DNA from: Pseudomonas triticicola
GTDB taxonomy: Bacteria > Pseudomonadota > Gammaproteobacteria > Pseudomonadales > Pseudomonadaceae
Direction: 5' to 3'
Length of the DNA: 64,000 nt
NCBI RefSeq assembly: GCF_019145375.1
Contig: NZ_JAHSTX010000001.1
Coordinates: forward strand, 1,091,001-1,155,000
Position numbers and translations under genes: made by a program
In this document: piece after piece, positions 8,712-17,324 of the stretch
Position numbering within the stretch: the stretch's first letter is position 1
How the letters are laid out: every line of letters starts with the position of its first letter
The notes under the pieces: model-generated
Database searches by the model: none
Told to the model about the DNA's origin: nothing
Seen by the model: only the letters and a program-made list of their open reading frames with translations

Positions 8712-8819
8712 GCGCTGAAACCGTGCTTCGTCCACTGTGCCGCCGCGCTCAATATCGATGCACGGCTGCCAGTGCACTGATCCGCTACCGGCTGTTTTGG
8801 TGAATAAACAACTCACTTC

Positions 8820-9923
8820 TCAAATCAAAACCTCAAACGCCGCACTCCCCAACACCTCCCCATTAGCCATCACCTGCACCCCATGTCGCCCGTCAAAATG
8901 CTTGCGCGTCGTAAAATCCTTGATGACTTGATTCCGTCGCACTACCTCAGTCCCGAACCCCGCTAATCCCAGAGTCTTCAACTTGAAAACCTTCCTCGAA
9001 ACCCCGCCATTCGCCTTCACATACTCAATCGCATAATCAATCACCAGCCTTTGCTCGTGCGCCACCATGGACTTCACCGTAAACGACAAAGTAATCGCTT
9101 CCCCCAACCTCACCACCGCAGGCTCGACCCGCACATCCAACAACTCAACCTCAGCCTTCGCCCCTGCGCCAATTACCGTCAGCGCGCGCACGTCGCCCTG
9201 CTTGATCAAACTGCGCAACGCATGCTTGGCAATCCAGGCCGTGTGCTTGTTGTCCAGCGACCAACCTTCAATCGTGTCCAGCACCCACTCCGGATGCACT
9301 TTCGTTACATCATTCAAATGATTCGCCACCGACTTGCGCACGTACAAGCTCTCGTCCGCCTTCAACCGATCCAGTATCCCGGCGGCCAGCAGCGGATCCG
9401 CCTGCACCGCTTCCAGGCGAAACGACCATGGCAGGCGAGGGCGGCTGCCTTCGCTGGCTAGGCGGCGGACGTGGTGGTTTTCGTCGTGGGTCCAATCATG
9501 CATTCGTTCCAGCGAGCGCTCGAGGTCGCTGCGCAAAAAGTAGCGGATGGCGAATTCTGAGGAGCCGAAGGTGGTGAAGTATTTCAGGGCATCCATGGAG
9601 GTATCGAACGCATGGGCGCCGTAGCTCGCGACGTAATGCGGCAGGCACATGCTGACGAATCCGCTGTTCAGCCGTGGCGCGAGTTCGAACAGCACTTCGA
9701 GGGAATCTTCGTAGTCCAGCGGCAGCACGGCATGCAGGCTTTCGCTGACACGCGCCATGCGTTGCATTACTGACAGTTCAGCGAGTCCGTCCTGGGCGTG
9801 TTTGAGAAACGCCTTGGCCTTGAACGCCGGGTACACCGCGCTCATTTCGTCAGCGATGTGCTGCAAGCGCTCGGCGTTGAAGATTTCCTTTAACGCCGGG
9901 GCGGCGGTGTCGGTGGAGCTCAT
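8820..9923 (-). CDS. alkC: AlkC-type DNA alkylation repair glycosylase
   Basis: A 367-residue member of the HEAT-like-repeat DNA glycosylases, which excise 3-methyl and N1/N3-alkylated purines without flipping the base. Helical repeats occupy residues 1-250, with the conserved HVRRLASEGSRPRLPW at about 151-166 and YVRKSVANHLNDV further on. The C-terminal region (about 265-367) is beta-rich and fits the Ig-like domain of AlkC that AlkD lacks. The ATG at 9923 is 2 bp after the stop of the upstream GST gene, so the two form an operon. Confidence 0.85.
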   Translation of the reverse strand: MSSTDTAAPALKEIFNAERLQHIADEMSAVYPAFKAKAFLKHAQDGLAELSVMQRMARVSESLHAVLPLDYEDSLEVLFELAPRLNSGFVSMCLPHYVASYGAHAFDTSMDALKYFTTFGSSEFAIRYFLRSDLERSLERMHDWTHDENHHVRRLASEGSRPRLPWSFRLEAVQADPLLAAGILDRLKADESLYVRKSVANHLNDVTKVHPEWVLDTIEGWSLDNKHTAWIAKHALRSLIKQGDVRALTVIGAGAKAEVELLDVRVEPAVVRLGEAITLSFTVKSMVAHEQRLVIDYAIEYVKANGGVSRKVFKLKTLGLAGFGTEVVRRNQVIKDFTTRKHFDGRHGVQVMANGEVLGSAAFEVLI

Positions 9924-9925
9924 GA

Positions 9926-10531
9926 TCAGTTCATCGGTGTGCTGATGAACGCATCGGTGCCTTCTGCGTAGGCGGTGTACTCGGCGATACGCGCAAAGCG
10001 TGCTGCGTCGATCTGATCGGGTACGACGAGTTCGGTGAAGCTCCAGGCAACCGCCAGGCTGATGCCGGTCTGGGCGAGGGAGCCGTCGACAGGCAAGTCA
10101 CTGTGTTCAAGTTCTTTTTCCAGTGCGGTAAACGCGGCGGCGAGCTGGCCTTCGACGCGTTCGACCCACGGCTGATATTGAATGTCGGCCGGGCGCAGGT
10201 TGCGTTCGTAGTAAAGCTGCACGGCTTTTTCGCAGGCGGCGAGGCTCAGGCCGATCATGCGCAGGGCCTGGGCGCGTTGTTTGAGATCGCTTGGCAGCAG
10301 GCTTTTGCCGGAGCTGGCTTCGAGGTAATCGAGGATGAGGGTCGAGTCCATCAGGACCACGCCGTCATCGAGGATCAGCGTGGGCGCTTTGACCACCGGG
10401 TTGATCTGCTGGAATCGCTCAAAATGGCGGAACACCGAGACCGACTCGTGTTCGAGGTCGATCCCCAGGCATTTGGCGGAGATTGCTACGCGGCGCACAT
10501 AGGGAGAGTCGAGCATGCCGATCAGTTTCAT
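9926..10531 (-). CDS. Glutathione S-transferase family protein
   Basis: A 201-residue GST. The N-terminal thioredoxin-fold domain starts MKLIGMLDSPYVRRVAISAK, with Ser9 in the catalytic N-cap position, and has the cis-Pro segment VKAPTLILDDG and the glutathione-binding D-S-T-L-I-L-D-Y. An all-helical domain follows from about residue 85. The ATG at 10531 has AAGGAA upstream; a further start 36 bp upstream is less likely. It is the first gene of a GST-alkC operon, which suggests a joint role against electrophiles or alkylating agents. Confidence 0.88.
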   Translation of the reverse strand: MKLIGMLDSPYVRRVAISAKCLGIDLEHESVSVFRHFERFQQINPVVKAPTLILDDGVVLMDSTLILDYLEASSGKSLLPSDLKQRAQALRMIGLSLAACEKAVQLYYERNLRPADIQYQPWVERVEGQLAAAFTALEKELEHSDLPVDGSLAQTGISLAVAWSFTELVVPDQIDAARFARIAEYTAYAEGTDAFISTPMN

Positions 10532-10592
10532 GACGCGTTCCTTCAAGTCGAACCGGTGGGAAGGCATAACCTAGCCGACGCAGATGCAATTG

Positions 10593-11501
10593 TCAGTCAT
10601 CGAATCCGGCCTGCTCGTGAATTTCATCGACGTTCAAGCCCAGCCGATACGCCACCGCCACAAACAGCGCCTGGCACAAACACAGCGTCGCACTTAGCGA
10701 ACGAAAGGCCAGCGCACTGCCTTCATTGACCAGCAACACGCTATTGGCAAGTTTCGCCAATGGCGACAGAGGGCTGTCGGTGATGATCAGGGTATTGGCC
10801 TTTTGTTGCCGGGCGAAGCGCAGGCAGTGTTGGGTTTCCTTGGCGTAGGGCACAAAACTGATGGCGATGACCAGGTCGTTGGCGCGCACGCTGCGCATTT
10901 GCTCGCGATAGCTGCCGCCGATGCCGGAAACCAGATGAATGCGTTTCTGCGTATGTTGCAAGTTGTAAACCAGATAATCGGCGACGGCGAACGAACGGCG
11001 GACCCCGACAACATAAATGTCGTCGGCATTGACGATGAGATCGACGGCTGTATCGAACGCCACCTCGTCCAGTTCGCGGCCCAAGCGTTCGATGCCCGAG
11101 AGCGTTGCGTCGATGCACTCGCGGGCCAGGTCGCCGCTGTTGGCGGTCTGCGAGTTGTTGGCGATCAGGCTGCGGATGCGTTGCTGATAGTTTTGCGCTG
11201 GCGTGGTTTTGTGCGTCCAGGCCTGGCGGAACAGCGCCTGCATCTCGCTGAAGCCGCTGAACCCGAAACGTTGCGAGAAACGCACAATCGCTGACGGATG
11301 CACTTCGCACTCGCGGGCGATGTCGCTGATGCGCTCGACCATGATTCGCTCGCTCTGCTGGCTGATGTAGCTGGCGACGCGTTTGAGCTGGCGCGGCAGG
11401 GCGTCGTACTCTTCGCTGATCATTTGCAGCAGGCGCTCGGCGTTGACCGGCGAGCTGGCGAAGGAAATTTCGTCTGCGGCCGGCAGAGCGGGGCGGGGCA
11501 T
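10593..11501 (-). CDS. MurR/RpiR family transcriptional regulator
   Basis: A 302-residue regulator with an N-terminal RpiR helix-turn-helix (RISDIARECEVHPSAIVRFS) and a C-terminal SIS sugar-phosphate-binding domain (DIYVVGVRRSFAVADYLVYN; ANTLIITDSPLSPLA). The ATG at 11501 is correctly spaced from GAAGGA; the ATG at 11510 is too close to it. Such proteins sense phosphosugars or inositol-type ligands. No sugar genes are adjacent, so its target cannot be told from here. Confidence 0.88.
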   Translation of the reverse strand: MPRPALPAADEISFASSPVNAERLLQMISEEYDALPRQLKRVASYISQQSERIMVERISDIARECEVHPSAIVRFSQRFGFSGFSEMQALFRQAWTHKTTPAQNYQQRIRSLIANNSQTANSGDLARECIDATLSGIERLGRELDEVAFDTAVDLIVNADDIYVVGVRRSFAVADYLVYNLQHTQKRIHLVSGIGGSYREQMRSVRANDLVIAISFVPYAKETQHCLRFARQQKANTLIITDSPLSPLAKLANSVLLVNEGSALAFRSLSATLCLCQALFVAVAYRLGLNVDEIHEQAGFDD

Positions 11502-11906
11502 GGGCAGCATCCTTCAGGCGAGTTGAGCACGCGGTGGGCCTGATAATAGAAGGGCTGCGTAAGCTCTGCCGGGCTGAAACGATGCACCTTGCGAGAATAA
11601 TTTTTGCCGTCGATGGCGGGATGGTTAGCCGTTTGTCTTCTATATACAGCCGCTGGACTGAATTTCTTGCTATAAACGCACTCCGATGGCCGTGTGAAGC
11701 CTGTGTCAGAGCAGTTTCCAGGTCCTGTCGGACAAATTCCCTGTATTTACAGTTGCTGAGGTCTTGATCGGGCCTTAGACTGCCGCCCCTCGTAAATTGA
11801 GTGCCGGGTGGCGTTTGCAATAAAACGATGCCTTTTCGACGGCCGACACGGTTCGCCGAAACGCTCCCTTATTCGCCTTAATGCACGTTTTTTTATAGAG
11901 ATATCA
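11502..11906. other. Intergenic region between the RpiR gene and the DksA-like gene
   Basis: About 400 bp without a supported gene between divergent starts. It is richer in A+T than the genes around it and holds CTGTATTTACAG at about 11745-11756, a 12-bp palindrome too short to be a normal LexA box. A T-rich stretch (GTTTTTTTATAGAG) precedes the downstream start. Promoters for both genes must lie here, but I cannot place them confidently. Confidence 0.4.
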
Positions 11907-12311
11907 ATGACAAAGGACAAGTTGCTGGCTATGCCGGCAGATGACTACATGAATGCAGAGCAACACGCTTTCTTCACTGAGCTGTTGCAGAACATGAAAG
12001 TCGAAACCCACGAGCGCATTGAGCAAAACCGTATCGCCATCGAAAGCCTGGACACCCCGGCTGACCCGGCGGACGCGGCTTCGGTTGAAGAAGAGCGCAC
12101 CTGGCTGGTCAACGCGATCGATCGCGACCAGCGCATGCTGCCTCAGTTGGAACAAGCTCTTGAGCGCATCAAGGACGACAGCTTTGGCTGGTGCGACGAC
12201 AGCGGTGAGGCCATCGGCCTGAAGCGCCTGCTGATCAGCCCGACCACCAAGTACTGCATCGAAGCTCAAGAGCGTCACGAGCAGATCGACAAGCACCAGC
12301 GTCAGGCCTGA
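11907..12311 (+). CDS. DksA/TraR-family protein with incomplete zinc finger
   Basis: A 134-residue DksA-like RNA polymerase secondary-channel factor. A predicted coiled coil (about 20-90) carries DPADAA at its tip, matching the DxxDxA motif needed in DksA. The globular end F-G-W-C-D-D-S-G and P-T-T-K-Y-C-I-E-A keeps Cys96 and Cys117, but the second and fourth zinc ligands are Ser99 and Ala120. This resembles the zinc-independent DksA2 class of Pseudomonas. Start at ATG 11907 after a weak AGAG; an upstream in-frame ATG at 11808 has no family similarity. Monocistronic, followed by a strong hairpin. Confidence 0.85.
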   Translation: MTKDKLLAMPADDYMNAEQHAFFTELLQNMKVETHERIEQNRIAIESLDTPADPADAASVEEERTWLVNAIDRDQRMLPQLEQALERIKDDSFGWCDDSGEAIGLKRLLISPTTKYCIEAQERHEQIDKHQRQA

Positions 12312-12347
12312 TTCTGTGGGGTGACCCCTTCAACAGGGGCACCTTGA

Positions 12348-12406
12348 AAAGATCGCAGCCTTCGGCAGCTCCCACATGGGGTTGCTGAAGGCTGCGATCT
12401 TTGTTT
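12348..12406 (+). terminator. Long hairpin with T-rich tail
   Basis: AAAGATCGCAGCCTTCGGCA pairs with TGCTGAAGGCTGCGATCTTT across a short loop, followed by GTTTTTGC. It can terminate the DksA-like transcript. The arm sequence GATCGCAGCCTTCGGCAGCTCC also recurs widely in Pseudomonas genomes, so it is probably a second type of dispersed palindromic repeat used as a terminator. Confidence 0.75.
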
Positions 12407-12539
12407 TTGCTTGTCTGCGATTTTTCCCCGTCGTTCCATTGACCTGCCACCGACCCCACGACTAACGGACCATGGATAATGGCGTTGTAGTGGCGTTTAA
12501 TGCAGTCACAACAATGAGAACAAACGTGGGGTGATCAAG

Positions 12540-14144
12540 ATGACGAGAGATGGATCTCTGGTTGCGGCGCTGCCTGCACCAGTGCTTTCGCCGAAAAACC
12601 GCTGGATCGCGCCGACCCTGCAAAGCGTCGCCCTGATGCTGTTGCTGGCCGGCATGGCTATGGCCGAGTGGTCGCTCTACCTCGGCATTCCGCTGGCGAT
12701 ACTGATTGTCTGGCTGCCGCGCCTGCGTTCGCGCAGCGCTCCTGTTGCTGTCCCGGTCGATAGTGCGAGCGCATTGTCCGCACTGACCCGCGATCTTTCC
12801 TACACCACCAGTCACAATGCACTGTCAGCCGCCGGCGTGGCGTTCTCGGTCAAGGCGCTGGCGAACAAACTCGAATCGCAACTCGACGCGGCGGCGCAGA
12901 TCGTCAGCAACGCCGAGGTGATGATCGCCACCGAGCAGGCGACTTCACAGCTCTGTCGCGACGCGCTGGACGCCGCCAGCCAAGCGCATCACAGCAGCGC
13001 GGCGGGGCGCAGCGAACTGCTCGACTCGATTTCGCGCATGCAGCAACTCAGTCAGCGCGCCAACGCCAGCCGCGAATTGATCGAGGCCCTGAGTGTGCGC
13101 AGCGACGACATTCAGCGGGTGACACTGGTGATCCAGTCGATTGCCAGCCAGACCAACCTGTTGGCGTTGAACGCTGCGATTGAAGCAGCCCGGGCCGGTG
13201 AGCATGGTCGCGGTTTCGCTGTGGTCGCCGACGAGGTGCGCGGACTGGCCGCGCGTACGGCGGCGGCCACGGGTGAGGTCGGTGAGATGGTCGCTGACAT
13301 TCAGCAACGCACCGCGCAAGTGGTGGGGCAGATTCGCGAGTTGTCGAGCGATCTGCACACCGGCGTCGAACAGGTCGAGCACACCGGTCAGCATCTGGAA
13401 AACATCGCGCGACTTGCCGCCGGAGTGGAAACCCAGGTCAGCGAAATCGCCCGTGGCGCGCAAACCAATCGCGAGCAGCTTGACGCGCTGTTCATCGCCA
13501 TCGAGCAAATGCGTAGCGATCTGGCGATCAGCGATCAGCAGACCCGCCGCCTCGCCGACGCTGCGGTGCAGATGGAAGGGCAGGCGGAAACTATCAGCGA
13601 GCGCTTGGCCGAGGTCGGCCTGGATGACTATCACCAACGTATCTACGACTTGGCCCGTGAAGGTGCGAGCCAGATTGCCGCGCGTTTCGAAGCGGATGTT
13701 GAACAGGGGCGGATCAGCCTGGATGACCTGTTCGATCGCAGCTACCAGCTGATTCCGGGCACCGAACCAGCCAAATTTCAAACCCGCTTTGATCGATACA
13801 CCGATCAGGTCTTGCCGGCGATTCAAGAACCTTTATTGGCGCGTCATGAAGGGCTGGTTTTTGCGATTGCCTGCACGCAGCAGGGTTATGTACCGACGCA
13901 CAACCAGGCATTCAGCCAGCCATTGACCGGCGATGTGCAGGTCGACACGGTAAATAACCGCACCAAACGCAAATTCGCTGACCGCACCGGTATCCGCTGC
14001 GGCAGCCATCAGCAACCGGTGCTGTTGCAGACTTACACGCGCGATACGGGTGAGCTGATGCATGATTTATCGGTGCCGATCATGATCAAGGGCCGCCACT
14101 GGGGCGGGTTGCGTCTGGGCTATAAACCTGAGAATCCGCGCTGA
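12540..14144 (+). CDS. Methyl-accepting chemotaxis protein with C-terminal extra domain
   Basis: A 534-residue chemoreceptor-like protein. Two closely spaced membrane segments (about 27-60) leave almost no periplasmic domain. The signalling hairpin tip [19 protein letters not shown] is at about 203-221. After the signalling coiled coil, about 170 residues (365-534) form a separate domain ending near [18 protein letters not shown] and HWGGLRLGY, which looks like a cytoplasmic PAS/Cache-like sensor placed behind the signalling module. The ATG at 12540 follows GGGGTG; a GTG at 12531 is possible. No che genes are nearby. The ligand is unknown. Confidence 0.83.
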   Translation: MTRDGSLVAALPAPVLSPKNRWIAPTLQSVALMLLLAGMAMAEWSLYLGIPLAILIVWLPRLRSRSAPVAVPVDSASALSALTRDLSYTTSHNALSAAGVAFSVKALANKLESQLDAAAQIVSNAEVMIATEQATSQLCRDALDAASQAHHSSAAGRSELLDSISRMQQLSQRANASRELIEALSVRSDDIQRVTLVIQSIASQTNLLALNAAIEAARAGEHGRGFAVVADEVRGLAARTAAATGEVGEMVADIQQRTAQVVGQIRELSSDLHTGVEQVEHTGQHLENIARLAAGVETQVSEIARGAQTNREQLDALFIAIEQMRSDLAISDQQTRRLADAAVQMEGQAETISERLAEVGLDDYHQRIYDLAREGASQIAARFEADVEQGRISLDDLFDRSYQLIPGTEPAKFQTRFDRYTDQVLPAIQEPLLARHEGLVFAIACTQQGYVPTHNQAFSQPLTGDVQVDTVNNRTKRKFADRTGIRCGSHQQPVLLQTYTRDTGELMHDLSVPIMIKGRHWGGLRLGYKPENPR

Positions 14145-14253
14145 GATTGTTACCGTTGACGCAATGAATCTGTGCACGGCGGTTGCTGTTTCCTCTCAAA
14201 GGAAAGCATTAATCTGGCGACTTAGTTAGGTAGCTAATTATTTCGGAGGGCAC

Positions 14254-14457
14254 ATGCAGTGCAGGGTAGACGTGGCAGTGATGATCGGCAGCGGTGTTCC
14301 GGCCGGCTTACGCGCGATGGGACGCAGTGTGTGCTGGGTGGTTTTGCTCAACGGGGAGCGACGCGGCACAGCCTTCGCCAGCCGCGATGAAGCGGAGGAG
14401 TGCAAGGCTGCCTGGCTCGAACAATTGAACATCGAGCCCGGCGACAGCCTGCACTGA
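14254..14457 (+). CDS. Small conserved-looking protein, unknown function
   Basis: A 67-residue protein with a strong ribosome site (CGGAGGG) 8 bp before the ATG. It contains WVVLLNGERRGTAFASRDEA, a pattern of strand, G-E-R turn, then S-R-D-E-A helix. The same pattern appears in the small protein at 33417 (W-R-V, G-D-R, S-R-E-E-A), so the two may be distantly related. No signal peptide or metal ligands are visible. Confidence 0.6.
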   Translation: MQCRVDVAVMIGSGVPAGLRAMGRSVCWVVLLNGERRGTAFASRDEAEECKAAWLEQLNIEPGDSLH

Positions 14458-14463
14458 TCGTAC

Positions 14464-14703
14464 TTACTTGCCGCGATGCAAACGTACGTTCAGCTCATCG
14501 ACGATCGGCGCTTCTTCGCCATCGGCCCGCAGCCATTCCTTGAGTAATTGCGCCTGCTGGGGTGACCAGAAGTCGGCATCGATGAGTTTAGTGTCCGGAT
14601 CCAGCGGATGTGCTTCGACAAAGTCATTTATCGACGCCTCATCCGAGGGCAGGCCCAGCTGTTCGAAAAGGGTGGTCAGGTTAAGCTCGGTTGGCAGTTC
14701 CAT
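14464..14703 (-). CDS. DUF2789 family protein
   Basis: A 79-residue acidic protein. LFEQLGLPSDEASINDFVEA, then D-A-D-F-W-S-P-Q-Q-A-Q and the closing D-E-L-N-V-R-L fit DUF2789, a family of unknown function. The second of two adjacent ATGs (14703) is best spaced from AGGAG; the first (14706) is only 3 bp away. It converges with the small gene at 14254. Confidence 0.8.
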   Translation of the reverse strand: MELPTELNLTTLFEQLGLPSDEASINDFVEAHPLDPDTKLIDADFWSPQQAQLLKEWLRADGEEAPIVDELNVRLHRGK

Positions 14704-14753
14704 CATCTACTCCTGGGTCGGTGCCGGTGCGGCTTGTTCGTTCACTCCCCTTA

Positions 14754-15026
14754 TCAGAGGCAGCCGCTGGCGCGGAGTTCGATTTTTGATTCAAGCGAGC
14801 GGGCAAGGGCGCAGGCTTCGTTGTGGTTACCGCGGAAACCTCTCACACGTCCCGTGGATATCTCCTTGATGTGAAAAAAGGCGATGCCCGCTGGCACCAC
14901 TTGAAAGTGCGGGGTTCGATGACTGTTAGAAGATGTCGGAAGGTTGTCGAGGTCGGCAACCTTCATCGGCAGAGGTGTGTTGATTCGCGCGTCGGCCGAC
15001 GTGGCAAAATGAGTCAAAGTGCACAT
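14754..15026 (-). CDS. Small hypothetical protein
   Basis: A 90-residue frame with AAAAGGAC placed 6 bp before the ATG. The second half (FQVVPAGIAFFHIKEISTGR, then G-F-R-G-N-H-N-E-A-C-A-L-A-R-S-L-E) reads like a compact alpha/beta protein. I do not recognise a named family. An internal ATG at 14966 (MKVADLDN) is an alternative start. The good ribosome site supports it as a gene. Confidence 0.55.
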   Translation of the reverse strand: MCTLTHFATSADARINTPLPMKVADLDNLPTSSNSHRTPHFQVVPAGIAFFHIKEISTGRVRGFRGNHNEACALARSLESKIELRASGCL

Positions 15027-15446
15027 ATGAAGTCCTTTTCATCAGTCGGCCGGGATTTAACGGCCGTTGCGGGTAGTCGTAAGGAGCATCGCTGCTCTAG
15101 AATCGCCAGTACCTGTTGACGACCGGGCTTATCTAAAGCAATTTTTCGCCAGCGATATGTCGGAAAAGTGCTTTTTTTCGTGAGAAATTTCCCTGAAGTT
15201 CGTAGTCAGATCTTGCTCCAGTCGCACTTGAGGCTTTTTCCTTCAAGGTTTGCCGACTTCAGAGCGGGTTTCACTAATGACAATCCAGTAGTCTACGAAC
15301 CTCGCGATCAAGAGCGCTTCGCTCGCTTCGGGTTTTTGAGTGATTTTGCAGTTTTCATCGGCATTGCCGTTTTTTTGCCGTGCGTGTTTTCCGCTGCACG
15401 GTTTTTCAAATGTGGGGATGTTTCTTTGGCAGTCAGTAACCTCGAT
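15027..15446. other. AT-rich intergenic leader region
   Basis: About 420 bp with lower G+C than the flanks. The plus-strand frame of the next gene stays open through it, but the residues (Phe/Arg-rich, no family look) and the terminator-like hairpin at 15378 argue that it is untranslated. It could be a long 5' leader or a small RNA gene ending at the hairpin. Confidence 0.45.
15378..15406 (+). terminator. Terminator-like hairpin upstream of the gene at 15447
   Basis: CCGTGC and GCACGG form a 6-bp stem with a 12-base loop, followed directly by five T residues. It lies 41 bp before the downstream ATG, so it would end a short upstream transcript or attenuate the gene. The stem is short, so strength is uncertain. 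Confidence 0.5.
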
Positions 15447-15896
15447 ATGCATGCTTTGTTCGTGCTGGGTGATTTGCGTGCAAAGCTGGTCAAGCAATTT
15501 CAATCACGTTTTGTTTACATCACCGAGCAAAACGCCGAAGGCATTTACATCGCCGAAATCGATACCGAAAGTGCATTGGTAGTCGATGACAAACCGGGGC
15601 TCAAGCTCAAGGTTGGCGACCATTTCATTGCATCGGTTCTGCCCAGCCGTGAAGGCGGCAAGATGGACATTCGTTTTCGCGACATCAAACTCACGGTTTA
15701 CGGCTTGGGCGACTACGCATTTGTCAGTACGGCCGACGGTCACGCGATTCTGTTCAAGGAAGGTCATAGCGTCGTCACGGTGTTCGCCGCCAATGAACAA
15801 TTGCAGGAAGGCCTGACCAAAACCTTGAAAGCCGTTACTGCCAAGGCTGCCAAATGGCGCAAGGGCGAGCTGGTGACCTTCAAGGCCAGCGAGTGA
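15447..15896 (+). CDS. Conserved hypothetical protein
   Basis: A 149-residue protein of unknown function, rich in beta-strand patterns (RFVYITEQNAEGIYIAEIDT, then V-D-D-K-P-G and F-I-A-S-V-L-P-S-R). No signal peptide or membrane segment. The start is uncertain: ATG 15447 has a poor ribosome site, while a TTG at 15426 follows GGGGATG at a good distance. The frame continues open upstream for another 280 bp, but that part has atypical composition. Its last bases overlap the next small gene (GTGA), implying coupled translation. Confidence 0.6.
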   Translation: MHALFVLGDLRAKLVKQFQSRFVYITEQNAEGIYIAEIDTESALVVDDKPGLKLKVGDHFIASVLPSREGGKMDIRFRDIKLTVYGLGDYAFVSTADGHAILFKEGHSVVTVFAANEQLQEGLTKTLKAVTAKAAKWRKGELVTFKASE

Positions 15897-16090
15897 AGCG
15901 CGCGGATTTCCATTCGCAAAATCTCGACAGCGCACGCGAAGACGCTCAGCGCCTGTTCGCCCGCAAGGCCGAACTGCAAGGTGCCTGGCTGAGTTGGGTG
16001 GCGTCGCAGCTCTATGCATTGCAACCGGCGGCATACGCCAGCATGGTCAGACGTGAGCTGCAAAGCCTGCAGGAAAAGTCTGAAACGTAA
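15893..16090 (+). CDS. Small hypothetical protein coupled to the upstream gene
   Basis: A 65-residue, probably all-helical protein starting at a GTG inside the stop region of the upstream gene (4-bp overlap, GTGA). An AAGG lies 7 bp before the start. It contains A-R-E-D-A-Q-R-L-F-A-R-K-A-E-L-Q and ends E-K-S-E-T. No family recognised. The overlap suggests that the two products work together. Confidence 0.55.
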   Translation: MKRADFHSQNLDSAREDAQRLFARKAELQGAWLSWVASQLYALQPAAYASMVRRELQSLQEKSET

Positions 16091-16215
16091 CCTCGCGCAC
16101 GGTAGACCCCGGAAAAAGCAGGAACCTCGGCTAAAGTCAGTTGACTGAGTCATTCAGAGGCTTGCGTTTCTGTCAGGCCAACTGCCATTGCTGTGAACAG
16201 CACGAGGTGTGATGC

Positions 16216-17232
16216 ATGAACGGATTTCGACGGTTACTGGCCGCCAGCGTGGCCACCTTTGGTTTGCTGACGTCAGCGCAATCGCCGCAGGCGGCACAGG
16301 CGCCGATCCACTTTGCCGATCTGAACTGGGAAAGCGGCAGCCTGATCACCGAGGTGCTGCGGGTGATCGTCGAGAAAGGCTACGGCTTGCCGACCGATAC
16401 CTTGCCGGGTACCACCATTACCCTTGAGACCGCGCTGGCCAACAATGACATCCAGGTGATTGGCGAGGAGTGGGCCGGGCGCAGTCCGGTCTGGGTCAAG
16501 GCCGAAGCCGAGGGGAAGGTCGTCGGTCTGGGCGATACGGTAAAGGGCGCCACTGAAGGCTGGTGGGTGCCGGAATACGTGATCAAGGGCGACCCGGCCA
16601 AAGGCATCAAACCGTTGGCGCCGGATCTGCGCAGTGTCACTGATCTGAAGAAATACAAGGACGTGTTCAAGGACCCGGAAAGCCCGGGCAAAGGGCGTTT
16701 CCTCAACAGCCCGATCGGCTGGACCTCGGAAGTGGTAAACAAGCAGAAGCTCACGGCGTATGGCTTGCAGGACGACTACACCAACTTCCGCAGCGGTTCC
16801 GGCGCTGCGCTGGATGCAGAGATCAGCTCTTCGATCCGTCGCGGCAAACCAGTGCTGTTCTATTACTGGTCGCCGACGCCACTGCTTGGCAAATTCAAAT
16901 TGGTGCAACTGGAAGAGCCGCCGTTCGATGCCGAGGCGTGGAAGACGCTGACAGACGCCGATAATCCCAATCCGAAACCAACCCGCTCGCTGGCATCGAA
17001 ACTGTCGATTGGCGTGTCTACGCCGTTTCAAAAGCAGAACCCGCAAATTGCCGAATTCTTCAGCAAGGTCGATTTTCCCATCGAGCCACTGAACAAGGCA
17101 TTGGCGGAGATGAGTGACAAGCACACCGCGCCTCGTGAGGCGGCGGTCGCGTTCATGAAGGCGCATCCGGATGTGTGGCAGGCGTGGCTGCCCAAGGATG
17201 TGGCCGACAAGGTGACGGCTGATCTGAAATAA
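16216..17232 (+). CDS. Glycine betaine/choline-type ABC substrate-binding protein
   Basis: A 338-residue periplasmic protein with a Sec signal (MNGFRRLLAASVATFGLLTS, cleavage near SPQAAQA). The mature part begins with IHFADLNWESGSLITEVLRV and has WVPEYVI and FLNSPIGWTSEVVN, as in the OpuAC/ProX class that binds quaternary amines through aromatic boxes. No ATPase or permease gene is adjacent, so it must serve a transporter coded elsewhere. The ATG follows CGAGGTG. Ligand unproven. Confidence 0.85.
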   Translation: MNGFRRLLAASVATFGLLTSAQSPQAAQAPIHFADLNWESGSLITEVLRVIVEKGYGLPTDTLPGTTITLETALANNDIQVIGEEWAGRSPVWVKAEAEGKVVGLGDTVKGATEGWWVPEYVIKGDPAKGIKPLAPDLRSVTDLKKYKDVFKDPESPGKGRFLNSPIGWTSEVVNKQKLTAYGLQDDYTNFRSGSGAALDAEISSSIRRGKPVLFYYWSPTPLLGKFKLVQLEEPPFDAEAWKTLTDADNPNPKPTRSLASKLSIGVSTPFQKQNPQIAEFFSKVDFPIEPLNKALAEMSDKHTAPREAAVAFMKAHPDVWQAWLPKDVADKVTADLK

Positions 17233-17324
17233 CGCGGTCAACGCAGTGCACCGCCGACCGGTCGTGCACGGGCAAAAAATCCGACTACGATGGTTTGTTC
17301 AAATCCCTTTGAAGGATTTCAACC

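Noticed and set aside
11744..11756. LexA box upstream of the DksA-like gene
   Set aside because: CTGTATTTACAG has only a 4-bp spacer between CTGT and ACAG, whereas LexA boxes have 8.
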